From: Corynebacterium diphtheriae
Lineage (GTDB): Bacteria > Actinomycetota > Actinomycetes > Mycobacteriales > Mycobacteriaceae
Reading direction: 5' to 3'
DNA: 64,000 nt
NCBI RefSeq assembly: GCF_001457455.1
Contig: NZ_LN831026.1
Coordinates: 2,108,001-2,172,000, forward strand
The notes under the pieces were generated by a model, which was given only the letters and a program-made list of their open reading frames with translations, was not told the origin of the DNA and searched no databases. The position numbers and the translations under genes were made by a program. Every line of letters starts with the position of its first letter. Position 1 is the stretch's first letter. Shown here one piece after another: positions 45,575 through 55,011 of the stretch.

Positions 45575-47155
45575 GTGAAATCCCTCAATCGTCGTTTCAT
45601 CGCCGGGGCAACCGCCACCGCCGTCGCCCTATCCACTAGTGCCATCCCGCACGCCCATGCCGCCGCCACCATTTCCACCGGTGTGGACTGCTCGATTACC
45701 GCACCGTTTGTTGGAACAACCACCCGCAGTTCCACCTTTGACGCGCATATCGACGTCCCCGAGACCGTCCAAGCTGGAGTCGGATTCGAGGCCAGCGTGC
45801 ACCTAAACAACATCTCGGTGCAAAGTGAACAGTTGTCTAAGATTTCCGGCGCGTCCCTGAAGACCAGCACGATTCGCATCAAAGTGGGCAACAACGTTCA
45901 ACTCGACGGCTCCCAGCCCGGCGTGAACCTGTCCAACGGCGTACTCAGCATAAAAAACAAGCTTAAAGCCAAGCTCAACGGCACTTCGCTCGACATCACC
46001 GCCGAGCCGATCACGGTTCGCCTCAAAGCAACCACTGAGGGCGATATCACCTTCACACCTGACAGCACAGTGCTTGTAACAGACATCGACGTCCAGACTG
46101 GAATCATTCCAGTCACGGCAAAAGCCTCCTGTGCAACCACCAACGCGAAGCCATACGCAACCATCAAGGCCACCCCACAAGAAGGCCTCAAGGTAACCGC
46201 CCCCACCGAGACAACACCACAGAGCATTATCGACGTCACCGCCACCGCACCCAACACCACCACAGGAAACGTGCAGTTTTACCTCAATAACGCACCTGTG
46301 GGCCATCCGGTTGCCGTCACCGCTAAAGGCACCGCAGCCACCAAGATCAGGCTGGGCGCAGCCGGCTCCGCGACTATTACCGCACGCTACGTCGACGCTG
46401 AGGGCTACAACCCACTCCCCGATGGGACGGTAACGGTAGCTGTCGGCATGCTAGCCCCCACACTCAAAGAAGGCGACGAGGATACCTACACCGGCACCAT
46501 TAACGGCCAAGCTACCTCTATCGACGAACCACTGAAGGTCACCCCAGGTGAAACCGTCACCGTCACCACCACCATGACGCCAAGCAGTGCCTCCGTCCAG
46601 GTGTACGAGCTAGGCATTAACCCACCATCAGGCGTGACCTATGTGGAGGACAGCGGCTCCCGCAACTTCAAGTCCGTGCTGACCACCACCGGAACCGGCT
46701 TCACCCCACCAAACTCCACGTACCACAATCCGCACTGGGAGAAGGAAGCCACCAAGCCAAACGACCAATACCGCGGCTTCCACACCACATCCACCTACAC
46801 AGTTTTGAGCTATGTCCCCCAGACCGTGACCGCCAAGTACCAGATCCCCAAGGACCTAGCACCTGGCCGCTACATGTTCCAAATGGGCGTGTACAAGTAC
46901 TCCACTGAGTTCAAAGACTTAGTCAGCATTCCAGAAACCTCCTTCGAGATTGCTGCCGACCTACCTAAACTCCCCAACCGCAAGATCAAACCGGCCCCAC
47001 AAAACGAGGAACAGACCACCGAACCAGAAGATACCCCAGCTAACAGCGGTTCCTCGTTCGGTTCCCTCCTGCGTTCCCCATCATTTTGGTCAACCATCTT
47101 GGACGTTGCTGCAGGCATTGTCACACTCTTATTGAATTTCCTCGCACGCCGCTAA
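45575..47155 (+). CDS. Secreted Ig-like domain protein with C-terminal hydrophobic tail
   Basis: 526-aa protein beginning with GTG and a signal peptide (FIAGATATAVALSTSAIPHA). The middle holds a bacterial Ig-like (Big_3-type) domain, TTTGNVQFYLNNAPVGHPVA, and another beta-rich domain (residues 290-455). A Pro/Glu linker (APQNEEQTTEPEDTPANSGS) leads to a hydrophobic end SFWSTILDVAAGIVTLLLNF and LARR. No LPXTG is present, so it is probably held by the tail in the cell envelope. Such proteins in corynebacteria are of unknown function, possibly adhesins. A miniature ISL3-type element is inserted exactly at its stop codon. Confidence 0.75.
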   Translation: MKSLNRRFIAGATATAVALSTSAIPHAHAAATISTGVDCSITAPFVGTTTRSSTFDAHIDVPETVQAGVGFEASVHLNNISVQSEQLSKISGASLKTSTIRIKVGNNVQLDGSQPGVNLSNGVLSIKNKLKAKLNGTSLDITAEPITVRLKATTEGDITFTPDSTVLVTDIDVQTGIIPVTAKASCATTNAKPYATIKATPQEGLKVTAPTETTPQSIIDVTATAPNTTTGNVQFYLNNAPVGHPVAVTAKGTAATKIRLGAAGSATITARYVDAEGYNPLPDGTVTVAVGMLAPTLKEGDEDTYTGTINGQATSIDEPLKVTPGETVTVTTTMTPSSASVQVYELGINPPSGVTYVEDSGSRNFKSVLTTTGTGFTPPNSTYHNPHWEKEATKPNDQYRGFHTTSTYTVLSYVPQTVTAKYQIPKDLAPGRYMFQMGVYKYSTEFKDLVSIPETSFEIAADLPKLPNRKIKPAPQNEEQTTEPEDTPANSGSSFGSLLRSPSFWSTILDVAAGIVTLLLNFLARR

Positions 47156-47156
47156 C

Positions 47157-47618
47157 GGCTCTTCCGGTTTTAGAGTGCATTGATTCTGTGTCGGATGTTG
47201 GCGGCGTGGCGCTGGTGGGCGTTGGTGGGCGCGCCACCCCCGCTCACCCCCGAAAAGACGGCACTTCACACCAAATCTGCTCAAACGGCCGGTTTTCTTG
47301 CGATTTGGTGTGAAGTGTCGAGAAAAATCCTTCGAAATACCCCCGAATGGTGGCTCTTCCGGTTGTAGAGTGAATTGATTGTGTGTCGGATGTAGGCGAG
47401 GGGTGTCTTTGCGGTGCTTGTTCATGGTTTTCTTGGCTGCCCGCACGTGGGGTATTCATTGATGGGCTCGATGGGCTCGGCTTTGATGATGGCATTTCCG
47501 TTAGGCTGCACAGTAGGTCCTTGGTTTTGTACGGACAAAGCCAAGGACCCCAATATCTTGTGCCACGCCCGACCCCCCCCCGGCGAACTAATCAATGCAC
47601 TCTAAAACCGGAAGAGCC
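47157..47618. mobile_element. ISL3-type miniature element, 462 bp, with 8-bp target duplication
   Basis: Outer ends GGCTCTTCCGGTTTTAGAGT... (47157) and ...CTCTAAAACCGGAAGAGCC (47593-47618) are inverted repeats. The flanks 47149-47156 and 47619-47626 are both CCGCTAAC, a perfect 8-bp target duplication, the length made by ISL3 transposases. Inside are a palindrome (47264-47315), a second end-like copy at 47352 and a piece reading ...PGELINAL. No transposase gene is present. Confidence 0.85.
47264..47315. repeat. Third copy of the CTTCACACCAAATC palindrome
   Basis: Same stem as at 35991 and 36275 with a slightly different centre (GGTTTTCTTGC). Here it lies within the miniature element. Confidence 0.8.
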
Positions 47619-47648
47619 CCGCTAACCAGCACGTAAATAGACATCATG

Positions 47649-48047
47649 CTAGCTGTGGTGCCGCGAACCGCGACGCGGTTCCCACATCACAACCGCGGTC
47701 GAACGAGGCACGTGAACGATCTCGCCGCGGGGGCGTGCCCCACGGTTTTTAAGTTCATCAGCCTCAGCCCGTGCCGCCGCAAGTTCCTTGCGCAGCTGCG
47801 CATTTTCCTTTTTCAGCTCGATGATCGACTTGATACCCGCCAAGTTCACACCTTCCACTTGGCTTAGGTGTTGAACAGTGCGCAGGAGTTCAACGTCGTC
47901 ACGCGAGTACCTGCGGCCACCACCGCGAGTACGCTGCGGTGTGACAAGGCCGAGCCGATCATAGGTGCGCAAGGTTTGAGCGTGCATTCCCGCAAGCTCC
48001 GCAGCAACGGAGATAACAAAAACGTCGCCAGAAAACTCTTGGGCCAT
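47649..48047 (-). CDS. hspR: Heat-shock repressor HspR (MerR family)
   Basis: 132-aa repressor that binds HAIR sites with help from DnaK. The MerR helix-turn-helix is FVISVAAELAGMHAQTLRTY followed by DRLGLVTPQRTRGGGRRYS; a coiled coil (SIIELKKENAQLRKELAAAR) mediates dimer formation. ATG 48047 has AGAGGTGAGC upstream. Last gene of the dnaK operon, so it controls its own expression. Confidence 0.95.
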   Translation of the reverse strand: MAQEFSGDVFVISVAAELAGMHAQTLRTYDRLGLVTPQRTRGGGRRYSRDDVELLRTVQHLSQVEGVNLAGIKSIIELKKENAQLRKELAAARAEADELKNRGARPRGEIVHVPRSTAVVMWEPRRGSRHHS

Positions 48048-48068
48048 AAAGCTCACCTCTTTCTCGCG

Positions 48069-49241
48069 TTATTTTCCTGCCCAGCCAGCACGCGGATCAA
48101 AACCCGCGTCCCGCTCGGCTTGAACATAGGCGCGCAGCGCGCTTGCCGACGCCGCATCCAAACTCGACGGCACCGTCACTTCTACCTTGACCAGCAGATC
48201 TCCCGCAGAACCGCCACGCTTAGGCACGCCCTTACCGCGCACCCTCAGCACACGACCATTAGGCGTACCGGAAGGAATACGAACCCGAACCGGAAGATCG
48301 AGCGTAGGCACCGAAATGGTATCGCCCAACGCCAACTCCGCGTAGGACACCGGCACCGTCACCTCGAGGTCATCGCCCGAACGGGTAAACACTCGGTCGT
48401 TTTTCACATGCACAGTGACATACAAATCACCGGCCGGTAGCCCGTTAGGACCGGCCTCACCTTGGCCAGCGAGGCGCACCTTTTGGCCATCGACCACGCC
48501 CGCTGGAATGCGCACAGTGATCGAGCGAGTACGACGCTGCGTTCCAGTACCTGAGCAATCAGGGCACGGATCAGAGATCATCTTTCCAGTACCACCGCAC
48601 TGCGTACACGGTGCAGAGAACCCAAAGGCACCCTTGTTTTCCGAGGTAAACCCAGTTCCATTGCACTTGGTACACGTGGTGGGCGCACCGGAGCGCGAGC
48701 CGGATCCGTGGCAGGTGTGGCAGGGGGCGTCGCCAGTAAGCTGTAAGGGGATCGTGGTGCCCTTGGCCGCCTCACGGAATTCGAGGGTTATTTCCGTTTC
48801 GACGTCGGACCCCCGCGTCGGCCGAGCTGCGTTGCGAGCACCACCGCCGCGGTTGAAAATGCCACCGAAGATATCCCCAAAACCACCTTGCGGAGCGTGG
48901 CCTCGACCCGCTCCAGATCCAAAGATGTCTCCGAGGTCGAAGTCGAAGCCTTCTTGCGTCCGAAACCCGCCGGGGAATCCGGCGCCTCCGAACCCGCCAG
49001 AAGCGATCATAGAGCGGAATTCGTCATACTCTTTCCGCTTCGTCTCATCGCCCACGACGTCATAGGCCTCAGCGACCTTTTTAAAACGCTCTTCGGCTGC
49101 GGCATCCCCTGGGTGAGAATCGGGGTGGTTTTCTCGCGCCAGCTTGCGATACGCCTTTTTAATTTCCGCTTCAGTTGCGGACGAGGAGACTCCTAGGTCG
49201 GCATAGTAGTCTTTCTCAGCCCACTCGTTTTTCGCTGCCAT
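48069..49241 (-). CDS. dnaJ: Co-chaperone DnaJ
   Basis: 390-aa Hsp40. The J domain has HPD in [12 protein letters not shown], then a Gly/Phe region, four zinc motifs ([36 protein letters not shown]) and the client-binding C-terminal domains. It stimulates the ATPase of DnaK. ATG 49241 follows AGGAGGAGAAGACCT. A long hairpin lies between grpE and this gene. Confidence 0.96.
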   Translation of the reverse strand: MAAKNEWAEKDYYADLGVSSSATEAEIKKAYRKLARENHPDSHPGDAAAEERFKKVAEAYDVVGDETKRKEYDEFRSMIASGGFGGAGFPGGFRTQEGFDFDLGDIFGSGAGRGHAPQGGFGDIFGGIFNRGGGARNAARPTRGSDVETEITLEFREAAKGTTIPLQLTGDAPCHTCHGSGSRSGAPTTCTKCNGTGFTSENKGAFGFSAPCTQCGGTGKMISDPCPDCSGTGTQRRTRSITVRIPAGVVDGQKVRLAGQGEAGPNGLPAGDLYVTVHVKNDRVFTRSGDDLEVTVPVSYAELALGDTISVPTLDLPVRVRIPSGTPNGRVLRVRGKGVPKRGGSAGDLLVKVEVTVPSSLDAASASALRAYVQAERDAGFDPRAGWAGK

Positions 49242-49282
49242 AGGTCTTCTCCTCCTTTCTTGTTTTCCGTATTTAGTTGAAA

Positions 49283-49328
49283 ATGCGGAACCCAGCTCCC
49301 CACCACCGTGGGCTGCTGGATCCCGCAT
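49283..49328 (-). terminator. Hairpin between grpE and dnaJ
   Basis: Minus strand: ATGCGGGATCCAGC, about 18 bases, GCTGGGTTCCGCAT (G-T pairs included), followed by TTTTCAACT. It may lower read-through to dnaJ-hspR or be an mRNA processing or stability site. Confidence 0.5.
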
Positions 49329-49350
49329 TCATCTCAGTGAAACTCAGTGA

Positions 49351-50010
49351 CTATTGAGCATCTTCTGCTGGATCGGCAATGATCACCATTGCGGTTCGCA
49401 GCAAACGATCGTTCATCTGATAGCCACGGCGCAGGACAGTTCCCAGCACCTTGTCATCTCCCGAAGAGAGATCCTGAACTGCCTCATGGCGCTCGGCATC
49501 AAACACGTCGCCCTCGGCGCCGAATGCGGATACGCCCAAGCCTTCAACAACGCTCACTAACTTGTCGCGGAATGCTTTGAGAGGTCCTTCGTCGAGGTCA
49601 CCGTGTTTTTGAGCAAGCTCCAGATCATCCAAGATGGGAAGCAACTCGCCGAGAACCTTGGCCTTCGCGGCCTCGACGCCGACCTTGCGTTCGCGGTCGG
49701 TGCGGCGTCGATAGTTAGCGTATTCGGCGCTAAGGCGCTGCAGATCCTCGGTACGCTCGGCGAGCTCTGACTCAAGAGTCGAGGTCTCGCCGACGGTAGC
49801 ACCTGGATCCTCGGTGGAGGCGTCGACACCGTCGAAGGCGTCTTCGAGATCCGCGAGGGTATCAGCATCAAGACCAGCCGACTCCACCAAGGCTTCCTCC
49901 TCGGCGGGGACTTCGGTGGCATCAAGATGCTCGAAGTTGTTCTCCTCGTCATCCCATTCCGGTTGGCCTGGGCGGCGGTCGTCGCCGTTAGTGTTGTCGG
50001 TAGTGCTCAT
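49351..50010 (-). CDS. grpE: Nucleotide exchange factor GrpE
   Basis: 219-aa exchange factor for DnaK. A long acidic N-terminal part (residues 1-75) precedes the coiled coil ([20 protein letters not shown]) and the beta domain with [20 protein letters not shown] and [16 protein letters not shown]. Its ATG overlaps the dnaK stop (TAATG). Confidence 0.95.
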   Translation of the reverse strand: MSTTDNTNGDDRRPGQPEWDDEENNFEHLDATEVPAEEEALVESAGLDADTLADLEDAFDGVDASTEDPGATVGETSTLESELAERTEDLQRLSAEYANYRRRTDRERKVGVEAAKAKVLGELLPILDDLELAQKHGDLDEGPLKAFRDKLVSVVEGLGVSAFGAEGDVFDAERHEAVQDLSSGDDKVLGTVLRRGYQMNDRLLRTAMVIIADPAEDAQ

Positions 50011-51845
50011 TACTTGTTTCCGTCCTTGTCATCGTCCTCAACGACCTCAGCGTCGACGACGTTAGGATCAACGTTGGTGGCATCAGCAGCGCCAGCGTTA
50101 GCGGCCTCAGCCTCGTAGATAGCCTTGCCCATCTCCTGAGACTCGGTAGAAAGCTTCTCGACGGCCGTCTTAATAGCCTCGATGTCCTCGCCCTTAAGAG
50201 CCTCGTCAACAGCGTCGGCAGCCTCGGTAACCTTGGTCTTGATCTCCTCGGAAACCTTCTCGCCGTTCTCGTCTAGGAACTTACGAGTCTGGTATGCCAT
50301 GGACTCAGCGGAGTTACGGGTCTCCTGCTCCTCACGACGCTTCTTGTCTTCCTCAGCGTGAGCTTCAGCATCCTTGACCATGCGATCGATCTCTTCCTGA
50401 GACAAACCGGAACCATCCTGAATCTTGATGGTGTTTTCCTTGCCGGTGCCCTTGTCCTTCGCGGTCACGTGCACAATGCCGTTTGCGTCGATGTCGAAGG
50501 TGACCTCAATCTGAGGAACGCCACGAGGTGCTGGAGCAATACCACCCAACTCGAAGGAACCGAGCAGCTTGTTGTGTGCAGCGATCTCGCGCTCGCCTTG
50601 GAAGACCTGGATCTGAACGGAAGGCTGGTTGTCGTCCGCAGTGGTGAACGTCTCGGAACGCTTGGTTGGAATCGTGGTGTTGCGCTCGATGAGCTTGGTC
50701 ATCACGCCGCCCTTGGTTTCGATACCAAGAGACAACGGGGTGACGTCGAGAAGCAAAACGTCCTTGACCTCGCCGCGCAGCACGCCAGCCTGCAAAGCAG
50801 CACCGACAGCAACAACCTCATCAGGGTTAACTCCCTTGTTAGGCTCGCGGCCACCGGTCAGCTCCTTGACCAGCTCAGAAACAGCAGGCATACGGGTCGA
50901 GCCACCAACGAGAACCACGTGGTCAATCTCGGAGACGGTCACACCGGCGTCCTTGATCACCTGGTTGAATGGGGTCTTGGTGCGGTCGAGCAGATCCTGG
51001 GTAATGCGCTGGAACTCGGTGCGAGAAAGCGTCTCATCCAAGAACAGTGGGTTCTTATCAGCATCAACGGTGATGTATGGCAGGTTGACGTTTGCAGACT
51101 GGGAGGAAGAAAGCTCAATCTTTGCCTTCTCAGCAGCCTCGCGCAGACGCTGCATAGCCATCTTGTCCTTGGAGAGGTCAACACCCTGAGCGGTCTTGAA
51201 CTTCTCAACCAGCCAATCAACGATGCGCTGGTCCCAGTCGTCGCCACCGAGCTCGTTATCGCCAGCGGTTGCACGAACCTCAACAACGCCATCGCCGATC
51301 TCCAGCAAGGAGACGTCGAAAGTACCGCCACCCAAGTCGAAGACCAAGATGGTCTGCTCTTTCTCGCCTTTTTCAAGGCCATAAGCCAAAGCAGCTGCGG
51401 TTGGCTCGTTCACAATACGCAGAACATTCAAACCAGCAATCTGGCCAGCTTCCTTGGTGGCCTGGCGCTGTGCGTCAGAGAAGTAAGCAGGAACAGTAAT
51501 CACTGCGTCGGTAACGTCCTCGCCTAGGTAAGCCTCAGCGTCGCGCTTGAGCTTCATCAAAGTACGAGCGGAAATCTCCTGAGGGGTGTACTTCTTGTCG
51601 TCGATAGCAATGGTCCAGTCAGTACCTACGTGGCGCTTGACGGAGCGAATGGTGCGATCAACGTTGGTAACAGCTTGGTTCTTAGCAGACTGTCCGACGA
51701 GAACTTCGCCGTTCTTAGCGAAAGCAACAACCGATGGGGTGGTGCGGGAACCCTCAGAGTTAGCGATAACCTGTGGCTCTCCACCTTCGAGGACGGAAAC
51801 CACCGAGTTAGTGGTACCGAGGTCGATTCCTACTGCGCGTCCCAT
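50010..51845 (-). CDS. dnaK: Chaperone DnaK (Hsp70)
   Basis: 611-aa Hsp70. ATPase motifs [39 protein letters not shown] and [17 protein letters not shown]; substrate-binding domain with [20 protein letters not shown]; acidic C-terminal end. ATG 51845 after CAGGAGGAAATGAC is the true start; in-frame codons further upstream lie in the operator region. First gene of dnaK-grpE-dnaJ-hspR. Confidence 0.98.
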   Translation of the reverse strand: MGRAVGIDLGTTNSVVSVLEGGEPQVIANSEGSRTTPSVVAFAKNGEVLVGQSAKNQAVTNVDRTIRSVKRHVGTDWTIAIDDKKYTPQEISARTLMKLKRDAEAYLGEDVTDAVITVPAYFSDAQRQATKEAGQIAGLNVLRIVNEPTAAALAYGLEKGEKEQTILVFDLGGGTFDVSLLEIGDGVVEVRATAGDNELGGDDWDQRIVDWLVEKFKTAQGVDLSKDKMAMQRLREAAEKAKIELSSSQSANVNLPYITVDADKNPLFLDETLSRTEFQRITQDLLDRTKTPFNQVIKDAGVTVSEIDHVVLVGGSTRMPAVSELVKELTGGREPNKGVNPDEVVAVGAALQAGVLRGEVKDVLLLDVTPLSLGIETKGGVMTKLIERNTTIPTKRSETFTTADDNQPSVQIQVFQGEREIAAHNKLLGSFELGGIAPAPRGVPQIEVTFDIDANGIVHVTAKDKGTGKENTIKIQDGSGLSQEEIDRMVKDAEAHAEEDKKRREEQETRNSAESMAYQTRKFLDENGEKVSEEIKTKVTEAADAVDEALKGEDIEAIKTAVEKLSTESQEMGKAIYEAEAANAGAADATNVDPNVVDAEVVEDDDKDGNK

Positions 51846-51891
51846 GTCATTTCCTCCTGATTTGTTGTTTATTAGTAAAGCGAAAAGTTCA

Positions 51892-51916
51892 AAGTTGACT
51901 GCCCTGCACTCAACTT
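51892..51916. promoter_or_regulatory. HAIR element 1 of dnaK operon
   Basis: AAGTTGACT, 7 bases, ACTCAACTT, one mismatch in the palindrome. Confidence 0.8.
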
Positions 51917-51948
51917 CTGAAGCTTCTGCATTGAAGGCTACCAGAAAC

Positions 51949-51969
51949 CTTGAGCCGGTGTCACTCAAC
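51949..51969. promoter_or_regulatory. HAIR element 2 of dnaK operon
   Basis: CTTGAGC, 7 bases, ACTCAAC, close to the HspR consensus. Confidence 0.75.
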
Positions 51970-51999
51970 CTGACACTAGTAGTAACTCACAGACCCCCA

Positions 52000-52024
52000 A
52001 AGTTGTTCCCACCAGACTCAACTT
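52000..52024. promoter_or_regulatory. HAIR-like element 3 of dnaK operon
   Basis: AAGTTGTTC, 7 bases, ACTCAACTT: right arm perfect, left arm with changed inner bases, same total length of 25. The remaining sequence to 52259 is AT-rich and probably holds the promoter of the divergent PAS gene. Confidence 0.5.
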
Positions 52025-52259
52025 TTTTCAAAATTTTTTAAAACCGCAGGCCAGAGCGCGGCCAGCACAGCATTGCTTGGACACAAACAGGCAAAGATCT
52101 AGCCATCGCCGCTTCACTTCCGCAACTCACCCCGCAACCACCTCCCCCGCTCAGCTACCCCACAGAGCTGAGAATGCTGTGAGAACAACTATTGTATTCA
52201 CTTGACATCGTGATACATACGGGGATCACCCCCACAGGATCGATCATGAAAGCGGGAGC

Positions 52260-53564
52260 ATGGAACGCGTAGCGCCAAACGGCCAGTTTAAAGATGTAGG
52301 AGTGGACCAATTATTCTTCTCCACCACTGATGCCCAAGGGCGCATCCAAGAAACGAACAACACGTTCGTTGAGCTTTCCCGCTACACCGAAGAAGAGCTC
52401 CGCAACGCAGCACACAATATTATTCGCCACCCCTTTATGCCCGGTGGTGTTTTTAAGATCATGTGGGACAAGCTCCAGCGAGGCGAAACCTTTGCCGGCT
52501 ATGTGCGCAACCTTGCCCACAGCGGAGAAACCTACGATGTGTTTGCCACCGTCACACCCATCCCTGGCACTCACGATTACCTTTCGGTTCGCCAGCGCCC
52601 CTGCCATGACGACCACCGCGCACTTGCTATGACCATTTACGCAGAGGTCGGCGACTACGAGGCCCAGCTGCGCAAAGATGGCATGTCAGCCCGCGAAGCA
52701 GCCGAAGCTGGAGCACGCTTGATTAGCGATAAGCTGCGAGAATCTGGCTTTGACAATTTCGACGCTTATGCGCACGCAATGTTGCCGTGGGAGGTTTTCT
52801 GCCGCGAAAACATGAGCACGGGCCTCCCCCAGCGCGAGGTCGCTGGCGAGTTAGGCGCGGAGCTGGCCCAGGCACACGATGTTCACGACCATCTCGACGA
52901 CTGGATGTTGCGACTCGACGAGTTGCTCACCACAGCTCAGCAGCTTGGTGAGGCCCGCGAAGAGCTCGTGGATTCGCTTGGCCAAACCTCATCGTTAGGC
53001 GATACCGTCGATGCCCGCGGCGCTAGCGAAACATTGCAGGTAGTCCAGTTCCAGCTCAACGTATGGAAGGGCATGCAAAAGATCGTCGATAGTTATGTCG
53101 TCGAACTCGCCGAACTCATCACCACCCTCGCGAACGACACCCTGCGCGAACGCTTCCAGATCTCCGTCTCGCGCCTGCACACCGCCATGCTGGCCACCTT
53201 CCTCGCCGAGCTTATCGACGGCACCTCCGCCACCGCGAACACCGAACACAAAGTGGCCCTGCTCAAAGCCACCATGCGCGATTCCTTGGAGGCCATCGAC
53301 CGTGGGTCCTTCCACCGCGCCCAACTTGTTCGAAGCACCATAAGCTGCATACGCACCGTCACATCGCTCATGGAAAGCCCCCGCGGCCTGCTCACCGAGG
53401 CGATCCGCGAGGCCCAAAGCCTCAACAACGACGAGCTCAGCGCCGCGATTGCAGCCGAACTCGAACGCTCTGAGCGTGCCGCCAACAACATGCACCAGCT
53501 TGTTGCCACCCTCGAGAGCACCGCCACAACCCCCGATATTGCCGCTATGCTCGCAGAACTCTAA
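52260..53564 (+). CDS. Aer-like PAS domain protein without recognisable output domain
   Basis: 434-aa soluble protein. The N-terminal 120 residues are a PAS domain of the Aer/energy-taxis type (FVELSRYTEEELRNAAHNII, RHPFMPGGVFKIMWDKLQRG, ETFAGYVRNLAHSGETYDVF). The rest is helical, with long amphipathic stretches, but has no membrane segment, HAMP, methyl-accepting signalling hairpin, kinase or GGDEF motif that I can see. Start ATG follows GCGGGAGC. It is divergent from dnaK. Corynebacteria are non-motile, so a chemotaxis role is unlikely; a flavin or redox sensor is a guess. Confidence 0.75.
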   Translation: MERVAPNGQFKDVGVDQLFFSTTDAQGRIQETNNTFVELSRYTEEELRNAAHNIIRHPFMPGGVFKIMWDKLQRGETFAGYVRNLAHSGETYDVFATVTPIPGTHDYLSVRQRPCHDDHRALAMTIYAEVGDYEAQLRKDGMSAREAAEAGARLISDKLRESGFDNFDAYAHAMLPWEVFCRENMSTGLPQREVAGELGAELAQAHDVHDHLDDWMLRLDELLTTAQQLGEAREELVDSLGQTSSLGDTVDARGASETLQVVQFQLNVWKGMQKIVDSYVVELAELITTLANDTLRERFQISVSRLHTAMLATFLAELIDGTSATANTEHKVALLKATMRDSLEAIDRGSFHRAQLVRSTISCIRTVTSLMESPRGLLTEAIREAQSLNNDELSAAIAAELERSERAANNMHQLVATLESTATTPDIAAMLAEL

Positions 53565-53613
53565 AACGCTTCAGTACCTTACTCTGTGCTGAGCTGTGGC
53601 ACTATAGGTAGCT

Positions 53614-54936
53614 ATGACATCCCGCGACAGTAATAAGAAAGATCTCCCCTCAGCGTTGACTGAAGCGGTAGAGAGCGCCGACGAGACCCCCTCGGCGCAT
53701 GTAACAGAGGCTACGGCATACGGCCACCGCGACCGCGCCGTCATTATTGGCATGGATGCGCGTTGGGCAGCTGGCTGGGCGCTTCGTTTTATTATCGTTG
53801 CCATCGCCAGCATCATGGCGTGGCGCGGTCTCGGCACCGTTTGGCACGGTGTCCTACCAGTTATTTTGGCAATTTTGCTCTCCACCGTGCTGTGGCCGCC
53901 AGTGCGCTGGCTGCGCTCCAAAAAGGTGCCGCCAGCTCTTGCCGTAGTAATCGTTATTTTGGGCTTCTTCGGCATCATCGGAGGCATTTTCGCCGCCATG
54001 GCCCCGAGCGTGGGGGCGCAGTCCAAAGACCTTGTCGACCGCGCATCTGATGGCATTAGCCGGCTACTCGACTGGGCGGAAAACAGCCCCTTCGATATTG
54101 ATACCTCGCAGATCGACGGCTACTTGAGCAACATTACGAACACCCTCAAGGAACAGTCCAGCAACATCGCCAACGGTGTGTTCACTGGTCTTTCTACGGC
54201 CTCCACCATCTTGGTCACCATGATCCTGATGCTGATTCTGTCCTTCTTCTTCCTTAAAGACGGCACCCGCTTCCTCCCCATGGTGCGCCGCCTCACCGGC
54301 CCGAACGTAGGCTGGCACCTCACTGAGGTTCTTACTCGCATTTGGAACACGTTGGCTGGATTCATCCGCACCCAGGCGATCGTTTCGCTTGTCGACGCAG
54401 TCCTGATCGGCGTAGGCCTGCTCATCCTCAAGGTACCGCTGGCACTCGTCCTAGCAGTACTTACTTTCTTCGGTGGCTTCATCCCGATCGTCGGTGCTTT
54501 CACCGCTGGTGCTCTCGCCGTGGTCATCGCTTTGGTCAGCAACGGCATGTCCAATGCACTCATGGTGCTGGTCCTCATCATCGCAGTCCAGCAAATCGAA
54601 GGCCACATCCTGCAACCAGTCTTGCAGTCCAAGGCCATGAACTTGCACGCAGCTGTGGTGCTGTTGTCGGTCACGGTGGGCTCTACCCTCTTCGGTGTGA
54701 TCGGCGCTTTCTTGGCAGTGCCAGTCGCTGCTACGTTGGCTGTTCTCGTGCGCTACCACTCCGAGTTGGTGGCGCTTCGGGCTGGTGAAATCACCATCGA
54801 TGACATGGTCTTGGCTACCGGCGAGGACTCCAGCTCCGACCAACCGTGGGGTTCGGTAAAGGAGCAACTCAGTAAGTTGAGTCTGCGCAAACCCAACGTG
54901 ATTGTGCGCAAGCAGGAGGATCCAACGGACGCTTAG
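53614..54936 (+). CDS. AI-2E family transporter (PerM/YdiK type)
   Basis: 440-aa membrane protein with about seven to eight hydrophobic segments and the family pattern: FFLKDGTRFLPMVRRLTG in the middle loop, LTFFGGFIPIVGAFTAGALA, QQIEGHILQPVLQSKAMNLH and GVIGAFLAVPVAATLAVLVR. Charged N- and C-terminal ends. Members export small molecules or ions; the name AI-2 exporter does not prove the substrate here. Confidence 0.88.
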   Translation: MTSRDSNKKDLPSALTEAVESADETPSAHVTEATAYGHRDRAVIIGMDARWAAGWALRFIIVAIASIMAWRGLGTVWHGVLPVILAILLSTVLWPPVRWLRSKKVPPALAVVIVILGFFGIIGGIFAAMAPSVGAQSKDLVDRASDGISRLLDWAENSPFDIDTSQIDGYLSNITNTLKEQSSNIANGVFTGLSTASTILVTMILMLILSFFFLKDGTRFLPMVRRLTGPNVGWHLTEVLTRIWNTLAGFIRTQAIVSLVDAVLIGVGLLILKVPLALVLAVLTFFGGFIPIVGAFTAGALAVVIALVSNGMSNALMVLVLIIAVQQIEGHILQPVLQSKAMNLHAAVVLLSVTVGSTLFGVIGAFLAVPVAATLAVLVRYHSELVALRAGEITIDDMVLATGEDSSSDQPWGSVKEQLSKLSLRKPNVIVRKQEDPTDA

Positions 54937-54950
54937 TCCCCCACCAACAA

Positions 54951-55011
54951 AAAATCCACACCACACCTCTCGAGAAACCGCAAGTTTTCGAGGGGGTTGG
55001 TGTGGATTTTT
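54951..55011. terminator. Bidirectional terminator (AATCCACACC type)
   Basis: AAAATCCACACCA and TGGTGTGGATTTT enclose an inner stem CTCGAGAAACCGCAAGTTTTCGAG. It lies between the convergent AI-2E gene and the peptide transporter operon and touches the stop of the latter. Confidence 0.8.

Noticed and set aside
50358..51527. Long open frame (389 codons) opposite dnaK
   Set aside because: Frames antisense to dnaK are a well-known artefact of its codon use; no ribosome site and no plausible protein.
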